Origin: Manduca sexta
Lineage: Eukaryota; Arthropoda; Insecta; Lepidoptera; Sphingidae
Direction of reading: 5' to 3'
NCBI RefSeq assembly: GCF_014839805.1
Contig: NC_051124.1
Span: 7,316,001 to 7,380,000 of the forward strand
Length of the DNA stretch: 64,000 nt
A program made the position numbers and the translations under genes. The notes below the pieces were generated by a model, which worked only from the letters and a program-made list of their open reading frames with translations, was not told the DNA's origin and did not search any database. Below, piece by piece: positions 25,491 through 37,501 of this stretch (position 1 is its first letter; every line of letters begins with the position of its first letter).

Positions 25491-26735
25491 GAAGTAATGT
25501 GGCGATTTTTTTTTTATTATCTTGTTTTTAAACTTCATTAACGGCTAATGTCATAGCATTATGCTTTACAATAATTTTATATAAGAATAAATTGTCATTG
25601 GCTACATCTAGTACAGGATTCGTTTTACTCATCAACATAATCTCCACACGCATCTACTTAAAATTATACTCCATAGTTAATTAAAATCCGAACATTTAAC
25701 TTCCCACATCTGAAGCCTCTAATAAACATATCTTAGATAGATTAAAGTCAATTACACACAACACTAAAACTGGATTTACGGTCAAACCAAAATTAACACT
25801 CGATCGCCCATTTGCCCTAATTGCATCTCAGCGTATAATAAATCATGAATATGAGTTTCAACATAACAAAATCGTAAGAATCCTAATTGGGTTTGTACAT
25901 AGAGATGGGACCTATCAATATACATTGATTAATGATATATCCGATCCTCGGTATAATTGCCAGACGAGATCATGAATCAACTGCCAGTGTTATAAATCTG
26001 ATAGGCAAAACTTGTTCTCGTCTGCCAAGTTACCCGGTGGTACCAATACTACCGACTGATTTTTTTTTAAAGCTTGTTCCATTTTTAAAAATGTCTCCGC
26101 TTTGGACGTTCGATTTTTAAATCTTATCAATTTATTTAATTAGTATAGAGAGCCAACAAATATAAACGTGTTTAGAGACACGTAGAAAATTGTTATCGAT
26201 AAATTTGACGTTCCAAACTATGGATTTGAAATCGACGTGGAATTAAAGAATCGACAAATTAAGAGTTATTGCTACTAGAATATTGGAAACGAATTTTTAA
26301 AATTAGCAATCATAATAAAAACGAGATACGAGAATCAGGTTTCATCAAACAATATATGAACCGTGAAAAATTGTGTTTTGGGACTATTCAAGCGCGATCA
26401 TAATGAAGTTATTTGATACTTGCATGTATTAAGTTTCTTTTTTTTTAGGTCTGTGAGGCGCCATTTTTTTGTTATCGTCCGACGTTATATTTGACCAAAA
26501 CTCTAGACAAAAACAATGAGTCCGAGACGGAATTAAGCCTCACGAAAATAATGATTGATGTACAAAAAGAATGCTAAGTATAGACTCGAATTACTGTTTG
26601 CAAGAAGCAGTGGTTTTGCGTTCTTAGAAGTAACAACTCATCGCAAAATATTAACATAATTGCCCTCAATAAAAACAACCTTATTTATTTGAATAACAAA
26701 GATTTCCGCGAGAACGTTAAGCCAAGATTTTCCTT
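25491..26735. other. intron 2 stretch, no feature seen
   Basis: AT-rich DNA without recognisable repeat or coding sequence. Confidence 0.5.
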
Positions 26736-26740
26736 TAGCG

Positions 26741-26935
26741 GTGTACGTAAGGTGGGCAATACACCTGCCAGACGGAAAGACGAAGTCAAGTACGCGGTAC
26801 AATGAATGTTTGCGTCAGTCAGAGGTGAAATTGTGTGTGAAGCGGCGGCAGCGGGCAGCCGTCGCTCCCATTACGTCGCTTGGACTGCGTACGCGCCGCC
26901 AAACCGGCTTCGGGTGCCTTGTTGTATGTTACTGG
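26741..26935. promoter_or_regulatory. CpG-rich island inside intron 2
   Basis: A sharply bounded GC- and CpG-rich block (for example GCGGCGGCAGCGGGCAGCCG and GTACGCGCCGCCAAACCGG) in an AT-rich intron. It contains GTCAGTCAG, close to the arthropod initiator TCAGT. The open frames across it have no recognisable protein similarity. It could be an internal promoter for a non-coding RNA, an enhancer, or a GC-rich exon. It cannot be a normal alternative promoter for full-length Bowl because it lies after the N-terminal coding exon. Confidence 0.3.
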
Positions 26936-28140
26936 CACGAAATTTTCTACTGGAATTATTTATCCACAAAAAAAGTTATATTTGTTTTTATTTTATTCAT
27001 AGATGTTTAAAGTTAGATAAAAACAAAACGTTTTCACCTCAGTTTAGGAAAATACGGTTGAATGCTTAATAGTTTGATGTTAATCACTACGCGTAGTTGT
27101 GTTCTAACTTGAGAGAAAAATGTTAAAGTATATTGCGATACGTAAATTATTTCAGGACGGCTAATGCCGTAAAATGCCTAACAATAGGTATATTGTAGTT
27201 TAAAGTTGTATATTGTACTCCAATGTTCATAAACAAGAAGGCGCCAGTTATTAGCTGCACGACATGGCCGGCATCATTCACTCCTTTAAAAATGTTGCAT
27301 AACATGCGTAGTTAAAATATGTTTTGTTTGTTGACATTTCACGTGAGAGAAAATAATACAAGGCCCACTTTGAAAGGTTATACAATCTTCATTCATAACT
27401 TTTGCAACTCAACGTGTTGGTAGTTATGGTAAGAACCTATTTTAGTTCGACATTAGTAAGTATCTTTTACCTTGTACTCATTTAGTTCTATATTTAGGCA
27501 CTTTAATGTACTGACCGCATATGAAAATATAGGTTTTGGATCAGGATTTAAAGAATTTAATTATCTAGTTGTCACCATCAAGCAAGCTTATCTTAGAAAG
27601 CCGTCTAAATTCTTACAGAAGTTGTGTAAAAACCTTGTTCGGTTCTGACATAGAGGGATAAAATAGATTATGATGATTTAATAATCTTTCATTAAAGAAA
27701 TAATATGATGATTAATATTGGAAGAGTTTAAACTATTCTAATTAAGATATTCAATTCTAATGCAAGAGACTCAATCAGATTTAGTTTGACATTCAGAATA
27801 ATTATCATTTTGAATTTTAATGATCCTAGTTATCAATAGCCGACTGCACTCCGAAATTAGCATAAGTGATAAAAGACATGTCTATCATTATAATGATATA
27901 TTTGACAAGGTAATCATTTTTCTGTGACTAATAAGAGACTCTAGATTAACGAGTAAGTGCCGGATTGTCGGCTTTAATTGTTACTGCTTTGTCCACCACG
28001 AAGTATTTGGTATTTTTATGTATGTTTCTTGGATTAATTATTATAATCAATAAATGGGAAACGAGATAAATATCAGATAAAAATAACTCTAATACAATCT
28101 GAATATAAAGTTGATTTTAAAATAGTTGACGTCCATGCGA
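26936..28140. other. intron 2 stretch, no feature seen
   Basis: AT-rich DNA without a recognisable repeat or coding sequence. Confidence 0.5.
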
Positions 28141-28148
28141 CTACTTAC

Positions 28149-28330
28149 CTCAACGCGCCGCGGTCCAACCACTTTGCCTCGCTCCATTAGTATTTTCCAT
28201 TTATTTTTTGTCCACGTACCTGTCGGAGTTTTGGGGATTTGACTTTTTGTAACGCCGGCCGCGCGACGAATACAAAATTTCTTTAGTATACAACAGCGGA
28301 AAAAAATGATGGACCATGGAAGTATGCGAA
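28149..28330 (-). other. possible antisense first exon with consensus donor
   Basis: On the minus strand a GC-rich segment (ACCGCGGCGCGTTGAG) runs straight into GTAAGTAG, giving a perfect GAG|GTAAGT donor with the exon ending at 28149. Further upstream on that strand is a second CpG-rich word (CGTCGCGCGGCCGGCG, near 28270-28255). This combination suggests a spliced antisense transcript starting in bowl intron 2. No acceptor partner is assigned and no protein is recognised. Confidence 0.2.
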
Positions 28331-28464
28331 GCGGGTTGTATTATTTTTCGATTAAGTTTTTTGTATGAAAATAGAAGTAAAAAGTCACTGTTGTTAGGAA
28401 CCTCTTCGTACAAGTTGATTGCTTGAAAGGGTTTCGGGAAAAAATCTAATTGAGAGAAAATCAA

Positions 28465-31400
28465 AGGTACTCTACTATACGTGCAGTCACGTGCCGGCCT
28501 AGAAAGCCCTACCCTTTGCTTGAAGAGTTTTCAATCTCCATTGAATTACCTTGTATCTATTTCTCAACAATGCCAGGCCTAAATTGCACCTCATTACGAA
28601 TTTAACTTGTTTTTCCACTACTCTACGTCGTCGAGTATACTTAACTAGAAACTAGTACCTTTAAATGTTAATTGATATCTGTTTTTGCTTCCAATATGTA
28701 CTGGATTTGGTGACATTGAAAATCAAGAAGTTGAGAACCATGATTGAAATATATCACTCTATTGTAATGGACTGTCGACTCTTCGCAAGTCGTTCAAACA
28801 GATTTGCTAAGTATCCACCAAAGCGTTTACGCAAATTGAAACCCAACCGTCAGAGAGCTTTCTAAATTTTATTACGTATTAAGAGTAAACGAACTGTCCA
28901 TAATTTTGACATTCTTTTTTGATTGTTTTATGGAATTTTTCTATAATGATCAAAATTGCTAGTTCCGTTGAACATTTCGTACATGCAAATTTTATGTCAA
29001 TTATGAATTAAACTTCGCTCACTAATTTCAAATTTCTAGCAGATTCTATTATACGTTAAAATTGTAAACGTTTACCTGAACATGACTAAGTAACTATTTC
29101 TACAACCACAAACCTTTTTACTGATAGCTTCTTAATTGAAGTCTCTTGAAATATTAAAGGAGTTACTGTTCACAAAAACTATTCAAATAATGATTCTACT
29201 AAATTCAAATTCAAAACTGGTTTCTATTTAGTGTCGAGGATATTGTCGTGTAAGTAATGAAAGACTTTCAAGTGTAGGTAGCTAAATGAATGATGGAGAC
29301 CGCCAGTCTCCTGCGGTAATGAGTCATTGTAATGCATGGACTTATAGAAAACAAACGCCTACACCAACTATGGAACTTGCCCCACCCGCTTTTTTAATAT
29401 TTGTACATTTGAAAATGTTTACCGAATTAACCATGTTTGTAATTGAACTATTCTGACTAGAGGTTTTAAAGTTATCAGGAATGTGTTGTATACTAAATAT
29501 AGAAAAGAAACCAATTAGGAAGGAGAAGGAATATACGCACGTATTAGATGTTACTTCGTTTTATTGGTGGTTGTAAATACTGTCGTGGGAGTTGTTCAAC
29601 TTCCTTCTATTATCTTAAACAAATATTAAATTCAAAACGTATCGTCTAACTGAATGTTCTGGCGCATTGTTTACCTAAACGTTTATAGAAACTCATTTAC
29701 CCAGACGTCCAGCGAAAGGTCGTAAAGAAAATTGAACACAGCAATATCTCTTCTAGATCTACGTAAGTGTTTTTTGGTCTTTAACAGAAGTCGTTACGGA
29801 AGATCATTAAAAATTTGCATTTTCCATTCCGATAACACAAAAAACAAAGTTTATTGACTGGCCATTTGTTAGGAGAGACGGCAAAAACTATGTAATGAGA
29901 ATGTTAATTTGGTCGAAGCTTGCTAAAACATTCACTTCGTCTCATTTGCATTATGTCGTGTGCTACGTGTAAATGTTTTGCTACTGATACGGGTTCTGAC
30001 TGACGCTTTATTGAAATATCAACTTACTAGGTTTTATGATAATTATCTCCATCTGAAGTTCATGTTTTATCTATTATACTACGCTTCGGTGCTTCTGACA
30101 CTTTATTAATAAAAATCAACCAATCAAAAATACGCATTAATACGATGTAAGTCGCCGCGGTAATAAATGAGGGAGAAATGAATCAGGAAACCAAAATCGA
30201 TTTTGCACAAGATTGATGAGATCGTGAGAAGCGACTTGATTCTTTGTATTATGTCATAAACTTTTTTCCATACATGATTTGTTGCCAGTCTTGTTTTTGG
30301 ATTTTGGTAGGCTTCATCTCACGCGAGGGAAAGTGTAATACTTCGAGCAAAAGCACGTCGCGACGACATTTATTATTTCCTCTTCGAACACCCACTAAAT
30401 CATTTCTACGCTGTCAAATAATTCGCAAACAACGTTTCTAAAATCATATAATTAAGTTATGATATACGGCTGGCGATAAACTATGAAATCTGAATGATCA
30501 ATATTAAGACCAATCGATATTGGATTGTCTATAGCAAGAGTTACTGCTTTGATCTTAATTTTGCATATCGATAGTTTTTATGTTTGATTCATGCCTAAAT
30601 TCATGTAATGAAGCAGTAAATTTTGTGATTCAGTTAGAGGTCTCAGCCGCTATCTAATCGACTTTAAATTTATATCACCGGGAGTTAGATGTTATACTTA
30701 TGCTGCCATTAAACGAGATGTATATTTATTACTTAGTTTATCTCGATACAAGCCAGAATTGCCTGATATATCAACCACCGCGACCACACATATCTGTCAT
30801 AGATACTGGCTTCCGACTTTCGTAATTCCAACTCAAGCCAGTAGTCACTAAATAGAAATAACCGTATTATTTTCATCATTTTCAATAACTTTCGGCATTA
30901 TTTTTGACTATGTGGCCAACGTCAATGAATATATTCTCCAGCATAAATTATCTTCAAACCTAACAACGTTATTATAATGCTAATTAGTCGAAAGTCGAAC
31001 ATGTCACTACTGATGCTGAGATATTAGTAGCATTACAATAAATTTACTTAAAGCAAACCAGCTTGTTGTAAAGAGATAAAACAGCGCGTGGGCAACGACA
31101 AGCAAGCACAGTTGCTTAAGTACCGCATTTATGTAGCTTAATACTCCGCTTCTTCCGAGATGGCTTCGTGAGGTCCACGCAGCGGGATGCTATCCCTTAT
31201 TATGTAGTAAATACGGTCTATTGATTTTTATATAGCAATCTGTTTTTACGAATTGTTTTATTACAATGTTTTGGTAAGCTTCTATAGTTTAGATACTGAT
31301 TTTTTTTAGAAATTTCTGTAAGGTCAAACGTACGTTATAGTTCAAGATCAATTTGCAAACATTAATTTAATCGAAATAATTTATATTTTATTCAAAATCA

Positions 31401-32250
31401 CATATGAAACATTTCCACAATTGTATTTCGAATTTCAAATACAATATATGACAAAAAAGAAACCGTTTAAGAATATTATTTAAATTAATCTATAGATACA
31501 GCGATTGATATCAACTCGTACATAAATAAAGTTGTAGTACTTATGTTTATTTATGAAGAATATAAAAAATATATAACGGCTTCGAAATACGATTTAAACA
31601 TTTTATAGATTTATTCACATAAAATTGATGTTTGGTACGTGATTATAATGTTTGAAGTCCAAATGCTATCAAACTTTATGAGGTAGTTCTTAAACGTTTC
31701 AAATTCTGTGTCATCCAGACTACTATTAGGGAAAGAGCTTATAGTTTACGTTAAAATAAGTCATAATTTGACCAGTATAAATATCAAAATTAGTTGCATT
31801 CGAATTTAAAATCTCGAGTAACATTGACAATTGTTTTCTATAATTATTATATGTCTTAACCACATAATTGTTCTACAATCGTTTTGCAACCTTAAAGATA
31901 TTATAACCTATATATCTTATAACCTATTTAAATATAAAATCAATTTAATTAATCTCGCTGTACTATTGTGTATACACTATTGGTGTTTAAATTATAACCT
32001 TATTTCAAAACCTGTAAGCTTTAATTCAGTAAAAACATTCAAACGGTGAACGAACGATAAAATTACATACATATGCATCTCCCTGAAATGCTTTTAAATA
32101 ACAAATTCTGCTACTTCATTATACAAATAGCGATATTATGTTAATACGAGATATTTATAATCGGTTTTGATTTACTTATATGCTTGTGTCGGTTTGAGTT
32201 TGTCGCGGGCAAAGTTCGAAAGATATGTCAAATTGGACTTGACCAGATAA
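28465..32250. other. intron 2 stretch, no feature seen
   Basis: Unique-looking AT-rich DNA. No recognised repeat, RNA gene or coding sequence. Confidence 0.5.
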
Positions 32251-32535
32251 TCTATATATATAAAAATGAATCCCTATTTCCCTTGGTCACGCCATCACGC
32301 GTGAACGGTTGGACCGATTACATTATTTTTTTTGTTGTGTTTGTTATTGTCAGGAGAAGGTTCTTATGAAAGAAAAAAATAAAAAAAAAAATCGGAAAAT
32401 TAGAAAATTTAAGAAAACTCAACGAAAATATTAATTTTATATAACTGTCAATTGTTTGAAATAACTGTCAGCGGTTGACAGAATGCGCGTTGCAAATTCA
32501 TAGTTAAGATGGGACAACGTCTGTCGGTCAACTAA
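32251..32535 (+). mobile_element. complete 285-bp Helitron, copy 1
   Basis: A|TCTATATATATAAAAATG at the 5' edge and GGTCAACTAA|T at the 3' edge (CTAA fits CTRR). The body matches 50581-50868 (same strand) and 42723-42999 (reverse), including CACGCCATCACGCGTGAACG, AGAAGGTTCTTATGAAAGAA and paired CTGTCA/TGACAG words that can fold. No target duplication and no ORF: a non-autonomous Helitron. Confidence 0.8.
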
Positions 32536-33384
32536 TAAGTGAATAAAATATACTATTTTCTCTTATAAAACTTATCACTAATTGCGATTGTGGTCATGTA
32601 ATTTGCTATAATGTTTTTTTTAACTGGGATTCTATGTTTGTAATAAGACTGTAGTTTCTAGCGCATATAATTTATGCAAGAAAAGGTTTTCAATGAATTT
32701 TACGCTTGTGTTAAATGGGGCATGGACATCGAAGTTTCTAGAAATTTTGAAAAGGCATCTCTAATAGAATATCTAAGAGTAATAGCAACTAGACAATCTA
32801 GAGTCAGCATTAACATACCGATATTGTCGGCAACATATAAAATTTATTCCATATATCACGCTACTGTAGTGTGAGTTTTGCAAATACACCCACATAATTA
32901 AGTTCTGTTCATTCATTAACATAAATACAGTGGCATTGTCTTCTCAGTTTTATTTATGTGTTAAATGGCTTAATTTCGTATAAAACACGGTTATTATTTT
33001 TCCAATTTTGAAATTCGAATATTATTTATATTATTAATTATTTTTTCACATTTGACATTTATTATTTGTGTTTTATGTTATCGATTTAGTGTGAATGAAT
33101 TCATCGTATGAAAGAAATAACATAAAATTGATCTGATGCAAATTTAAAACTTAAATGTCACTCATGTAATTTCTGAATGATTTATGTGAAATAAGTTGCA
33201 GAAGTTGCTTTAACTTTACCAAGAGGAATAATTCTGAGAATCGTCTACAGTAGAAATTATTTTTTCATAAAAAAATGCTATGACATCTTTCTAACGAAGC
33301 CAACGCTCTCAAAAATGGTCCAATTAACGAGCAAAACCTTTCAGTGCGATTAATCTATACGATAGGATGTTGCGATGCTACAGA

Positions 33385-33465
33385 TGGGCACAGGGGGGGA
33401 CGGCGGCAGGGGGGTGTCGGCCAGTGACCCACGCCGCGGCATTCCAACGCACACCGACGGATCTG
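33385..33465 (+). promoter_or_regulatory. G-rich island with G-quadruplex potential
   Basis: Two G runs of seven (33393-33399) and six (33409-33414), with GG pairs between and after them, followed by CCACGCCGCGGC. In an intron this AT-rich the block stands out. It could fold as a G-quadruplex on the + strand. The role is unknown. Confidence 0.3.
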
Positions 33466-33910
33466 ATCTCTTTACTTTTAAATAGAAAAATTAAAACGTC
33501 TTGCCAGTTAGAGGCTTAAATCTTACACGTCTTAGACACGATCTGAATTAGATTATGAATTGCACGGATATTTTTACGTGCGAAAAAGATCGTTCAGCAA
33601 CGCTATTTAGACAAGAAATACAAAACGATGATGTTCCTTTTTTAAAAAATTGAACTAAGATTTTAAAAAAGTAAATTTGAAATTAGAACGCAAACAAAAG
33701 TAGGTATACAAAAACATACATAAACGAGAAACGAAGTTAAGGTTCTTTTACACCTTTAATGTAAAAATCATAACCTAAATATAAAACGTAAAGTATAATT
33801 ATTTTAATTTTCGCATTAAAAAATCAAATCACAGTTAATATGAATCGATTTTTCGTGTACCAGATGGTCTCATTAACTCTTGGTCTCTCGTGGCTCGCCG
33901 GCGAGCCAAG

Positions 33911-33997
33911 ACAGCTACATGACATTTGCGTGTGTCACGGGATTATAACCTTATATACTACATAATAAGGTTATTTTTCCGTCACACGCGTAGCTGT
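33911..33997. repeat. 87-bp hairpin (inverted repeat)
   Basis: The outer arms ACAGCTAC and GTAGCTGT, the middle arms GCGTGTGTCACGG and CCGTCACACGC and the perfect inner arms ATAACCTTAT (33945-33954) and ATAAGGTTAT (33965-33974) all pair around a 10-nt loop. It could be a small foldback transposon or a structured RNA or DNA element. No second copy was noticed. Confidence 0.75.
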
Positions 33998-34199
33998 TTG
34001 ACAAGTCATGACGGGTTAAATACATAAATTACTTAGCTATAATTATTTAAAATCCACCAAAATATTTTACCTAACTACAAATAGAATTTATCCATCTCGC
34101 GAAAGTCACTGAACTAAAACCAAGACACCGAAAGTCAAATGGTTATTTACCGAAGGAAAAGTTCCCACAATTAAATTTAATATACAATTTTACTCAAAA

Positions 34200-36080
34200 A
34201 CGCAAGGCTAGACTGACGTTGGCGCCTCCGAGCTGTGTTTTTTATCACAATTTACACACATGAATCAAGTTATCTATGGGTATCGTCCAGTTGGCTGACT
34301 CTATCCACTATTCAGACTTTGTAAGAATAAAAACTAAGAGAAATTGATTCGATCCGTAGTTGGACGTGCTGCGACATACGAATCGTTCAGACACGTACAA
34401 TAATAAAAGTTTTTAATCGTGTAAAAATGTTTTATTGATTTTTTTTGCGGATTGCGGCGTGTGCCATTTTTTTTAAATACTGGCCATTAATTTTTTTTTG
34501 TTGGGCTCGCAAGGATATTAAAATTTTTGTTTCGATGTCATTTATGAATTAATTACGTCAAAAAAGCCTCTTCATAATTCTGTTTGAGAAAAAAAAAAGG
34601 CAAACATAACAGGCGTAAGCGTATTATATTTTATTTGTAATTCGTTTGACACAAAAGACAGAAAACAAAAACTAAAACTTCACATTGTTCTCTCTTAATA
34701 ATTATTTTCTTAACTCTACGGTCATTCTCAGCTCTTGGTTGTCCGTTGATAGGCAATCTCAGCACGAAAACGAATTGGAAAAAATATCATATTGACCCGG
34801 ATCACTAGGCGGAACAGACATTTAGTTTCATATTTCTGCTATTCCTAACGATCTAGTATCATTACCAATACAGTAAGAATTAAATATATCTACAGAACAA
34901 AATTTGGTAACATTAATACACACTTAGCCCGCATTCACAAGCTGTCGCAACGTTGTACATTGCACTTTGTAAATCGAAACGGGGACGCTATAAAAAAACC
35001 TGTTTACGTTCTGCCAAATGGTTTGTTAGCTTAACCAATTACGTTCGAAAAAAGTACATCAAAAAACTGTTTAGTTTATGTGAACGCACCTTTTATTCAA
35101 TTGCCACTCTGAAGTTATTATCAATTCAAGTTATTACTTTTTCGAGATCATGCGTCAGCTCCGGTAACATTATGGTGCCTTCGGTAATGGAAAAATATTT
35201 TAATGTCCGCCATTAGCGCCAGAGTCCAGTCTCTTTGTAATTTGGTGTGTCAGTTTTTTAATCTCGGCGCCTTGATGGTGTTCTGAGCGACTGTCCATCT
35301 CGATCTTTATCTCAAAGCATAATACGAAGAGACAGACGTTACTTATATTTTATTTAATGTCAGAACAGATCGAACTTGCTCGATAACGTATTCGGGATAG
35401 CATTCGCTTATGTCATTAATTATGTACATTATTTACGACTAATTTGTTTTTTTTTTTTGTCATATTCCTCAACGTTTAATTCTAATTAATGTTTTACAAT
35501 ACACTCTGCCCACCGTCACACGCGTCCGCTGGCACCAAATGTTTTTTAAGCTTTAATCTCCAGTTTTATAGCTCGAGCCAGTTTGAACGTTTTCGTAGTA
35601 ACTCGGTAATTGCCTTGTTAATTTGAATCTATTGGCGGTTTCTTTGATGTTAGTGAAGTTGTTAGACTGGTGTTTCCGAATCCGTCATCGGGACCGCACG
35701 ATAAAATTTCTCAATTCATTTGACTATGGACTTCATTAGATATTTCAAATTTATTGGGAGTTATTACGTTATATCTTGTTTTATAATTGGTATTCTTTTT
35801 TTATTCATCAAAAACGGTGTTGGGGTGTATAAAGTTTTGATCATTATCTTGTTTTACTGCGTCTAGCTCGGACTGACCAAAATACGTAATATTATCGTTG
35901 AAATCTTGTATTTTATCGTGGACGCGGGTCGGCGGAGGTGGTGTGTACACAGAAACCGGTTATGCCGTCAGTCATAACACAATATTTGCGTGATGTCGAT
36001 GTAACGCTCGCGCCCTTCCACTGGGTTCCATTCATGGGTGTTTCTGATCTTTGTCTTTAAGTCATTTTATCGAAAACATG
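34200..36080. promoter_or_regulatory. repeat-free, GC-balanced intronic block
   Basis: Nearly 1.9 kb of non-simple, repeat-free DNA with GC-richer patches (around 34205-34250, 34925-35000, 35140-35320 and 35920-36030) and several homeodomain-type TAATTA cores. It lies a few kilobases before the last exon. It is a candidate enhancer region by appearance only. Confidence 0.25.
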
Positions 36081-36268
36081 GATTTATGCGTTTCCTTCCT
36101 AAGTTTCTAAGCTAAAAGATTTGATCGGTAAAGAGTATAATATCCCTAAAATCACACTCATTCACTCTTTCACTCACACTCACCCACAATGTAAAAGAAA
36201 TATTACATGCCGATAAAAAGATTTTGGAATTTGCAGCAACAATCATTTTACAATATATATGAAATCAA

Positions 36269-37024
36269 TCTATACTATTATATAAAGCTGAAGAGTTTGT
36301 TTGTTTGTTTGTTTGAACGCGCTAATCTCAGGAACTACCGGTCCAAACTGAAAAATTCTTTTTGCGTTGGATAGCCCTTTGTTCGTGGAGTGCTATAGGC
36401 TATATATCATCACGCTATACCCAATAGGAGCGGAGCAGTAATGGCTAATCTCAGGCACTACCGGTCCAAACTGAAAAATTCTTTTTGCGTTGGATAGCCC
36501 TTTGTTCGTGGAGTGCTATAGGCTATATATCATCACGCTATACCCAATAGGAGCGGAGCAGTAATGGCTAATCTCAGGAACTACCGGTCCAAACTGAAAA
36601 ATTCTTTTTGCGTTGGATAGCCCTTTGTTTGTGGAGTGCTCTAAGTTATATATCATCACGCTATGATCAATAGGAACGGAGCAGTAATGAAACATGTTGC
36701 AAAACGGGATCAATTTATTAGTTTTGAGAGCTTCCGTTGCGTGCGCTGCGTAAACGGTTAAAGTTATGCAACAATGATGTATGACGGGATTTTTCCTCTT
36801 AAAAAGTTCTAAAAAATATATTATAAAACAAAGTCCTCCACTGCATCTGTCTGCCTGAACGTGTTAAACTCAAAAACTACCCAAAGTATTAAGATGAAAT
36901 TTGGTATGGAGACAGTTTGAGACCCTGGGAAGAACATAGGCTCCCGGGAAACTACTACTTTTATAACGGAAAACTTTAGCCTGAAAAACTTTATAACGCG
37001 GGCGGAGCCGCGAGCAAAAGCTAG
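36269..37024 (+). mobile_element. 756-bp non-autonomous Helitron with internal triplication
   Basis: It starts A|TCTATACTATTATATAAAGC and ends GAGCAAAAGCTAG|T, with a GC hairpin word (GCGGGCGGAGCCGCGAGC) just before the end: the standard Helitron terminus. Inside are a (TTTG)n run and three tandem 123-bp units. The last 200 bp match the shorter copies at 42399-42599 and 37291-37501. No ORF longer than chance. This looks like a complete, fairly young insertion. Confidence 0.8.
36321..36689 (+). repeat. 123-bp tandem repeat, three units
   Basis: Units begin at 36321, 36444 and 36567, each with GCTAATCTCAGG and the core ACTACCGGTCCAAACTGAAA. Units 1 and 2 are almost identical; unit 3 drifts in its second half (for example CTCTAAGTTATATATC for CTATAGGCTATATATC). 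The array lies wholly within the Helitron at 36269-37024. Confidence 0.9.
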
Positions 37025-37290
37025 TGTAAAATAAATAGAAATCTAACTTCAATAAATATTCGTCTAGGCCCACCCAAGTTTTTGGTTAACTCTCATAATT
37101 TTCCGATAATCGATTATGCGTAAGCCATCCGTGAAATTAACACATAAGGTCAATGCTAGTTTTTTTTGCGGAAATATTAAGCGCGGAGGTGTTCGTGTTT
37201 TAAAATATCTAGTAGGTTTGCAAATTTTGTCTAATTATCTAACAAATCTGATCGTATTTAGTTATTAAAGATCAGCTCTCTAGCATTATA

Positions 37291-37501
37291 TCTATACATA
37301 TAATGAAACAAAATCCCCTTTCTGTCTGTATATTATCTATTTTCTCAAAATCTACTACTCTACGGATTTTTATGAAATTTGGTACTTATATTTTAAGACC
37401 CTAGGAATGTTATAGGCTACTTTCTACCCCCGGAAAATACACAGCAGGATTTTCATCTCAAAAAACTCCTTCATACGAGCGAATCCGCGAGTAAAAGCTA
37501 G
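37291..37501 (+). mobile_element. 211-bp non-autonomous Helitron
   Basis: A|TCTATACATATAATGAAAC at the left and GTAAAAGCTAG|T at the right, with CCTTTCTGTCTGTATATTA, ATGAAATTTGGTACTTATA and CTCCTTCATACGAGCGAATC between. It shares terminal and core sequence with the neighbouring Helitron that ends at 37024, in the same orientation. Confidence 0.75.

Noticed and set aside
26741..27010. Protein-coding exon in the intron 2 CpG island
   Set aside because: Two overlapping frames are open only because of base composition; neither gives a recognisable motif, so it is listed as regulatory with low confidence.
36295..36315. Tandem TTTG run as a CRISPR-like or satellite array
   Set aside because: A simple repeat at a fixed position within a Helitron; no spacers, and the genome is eukaryotic.
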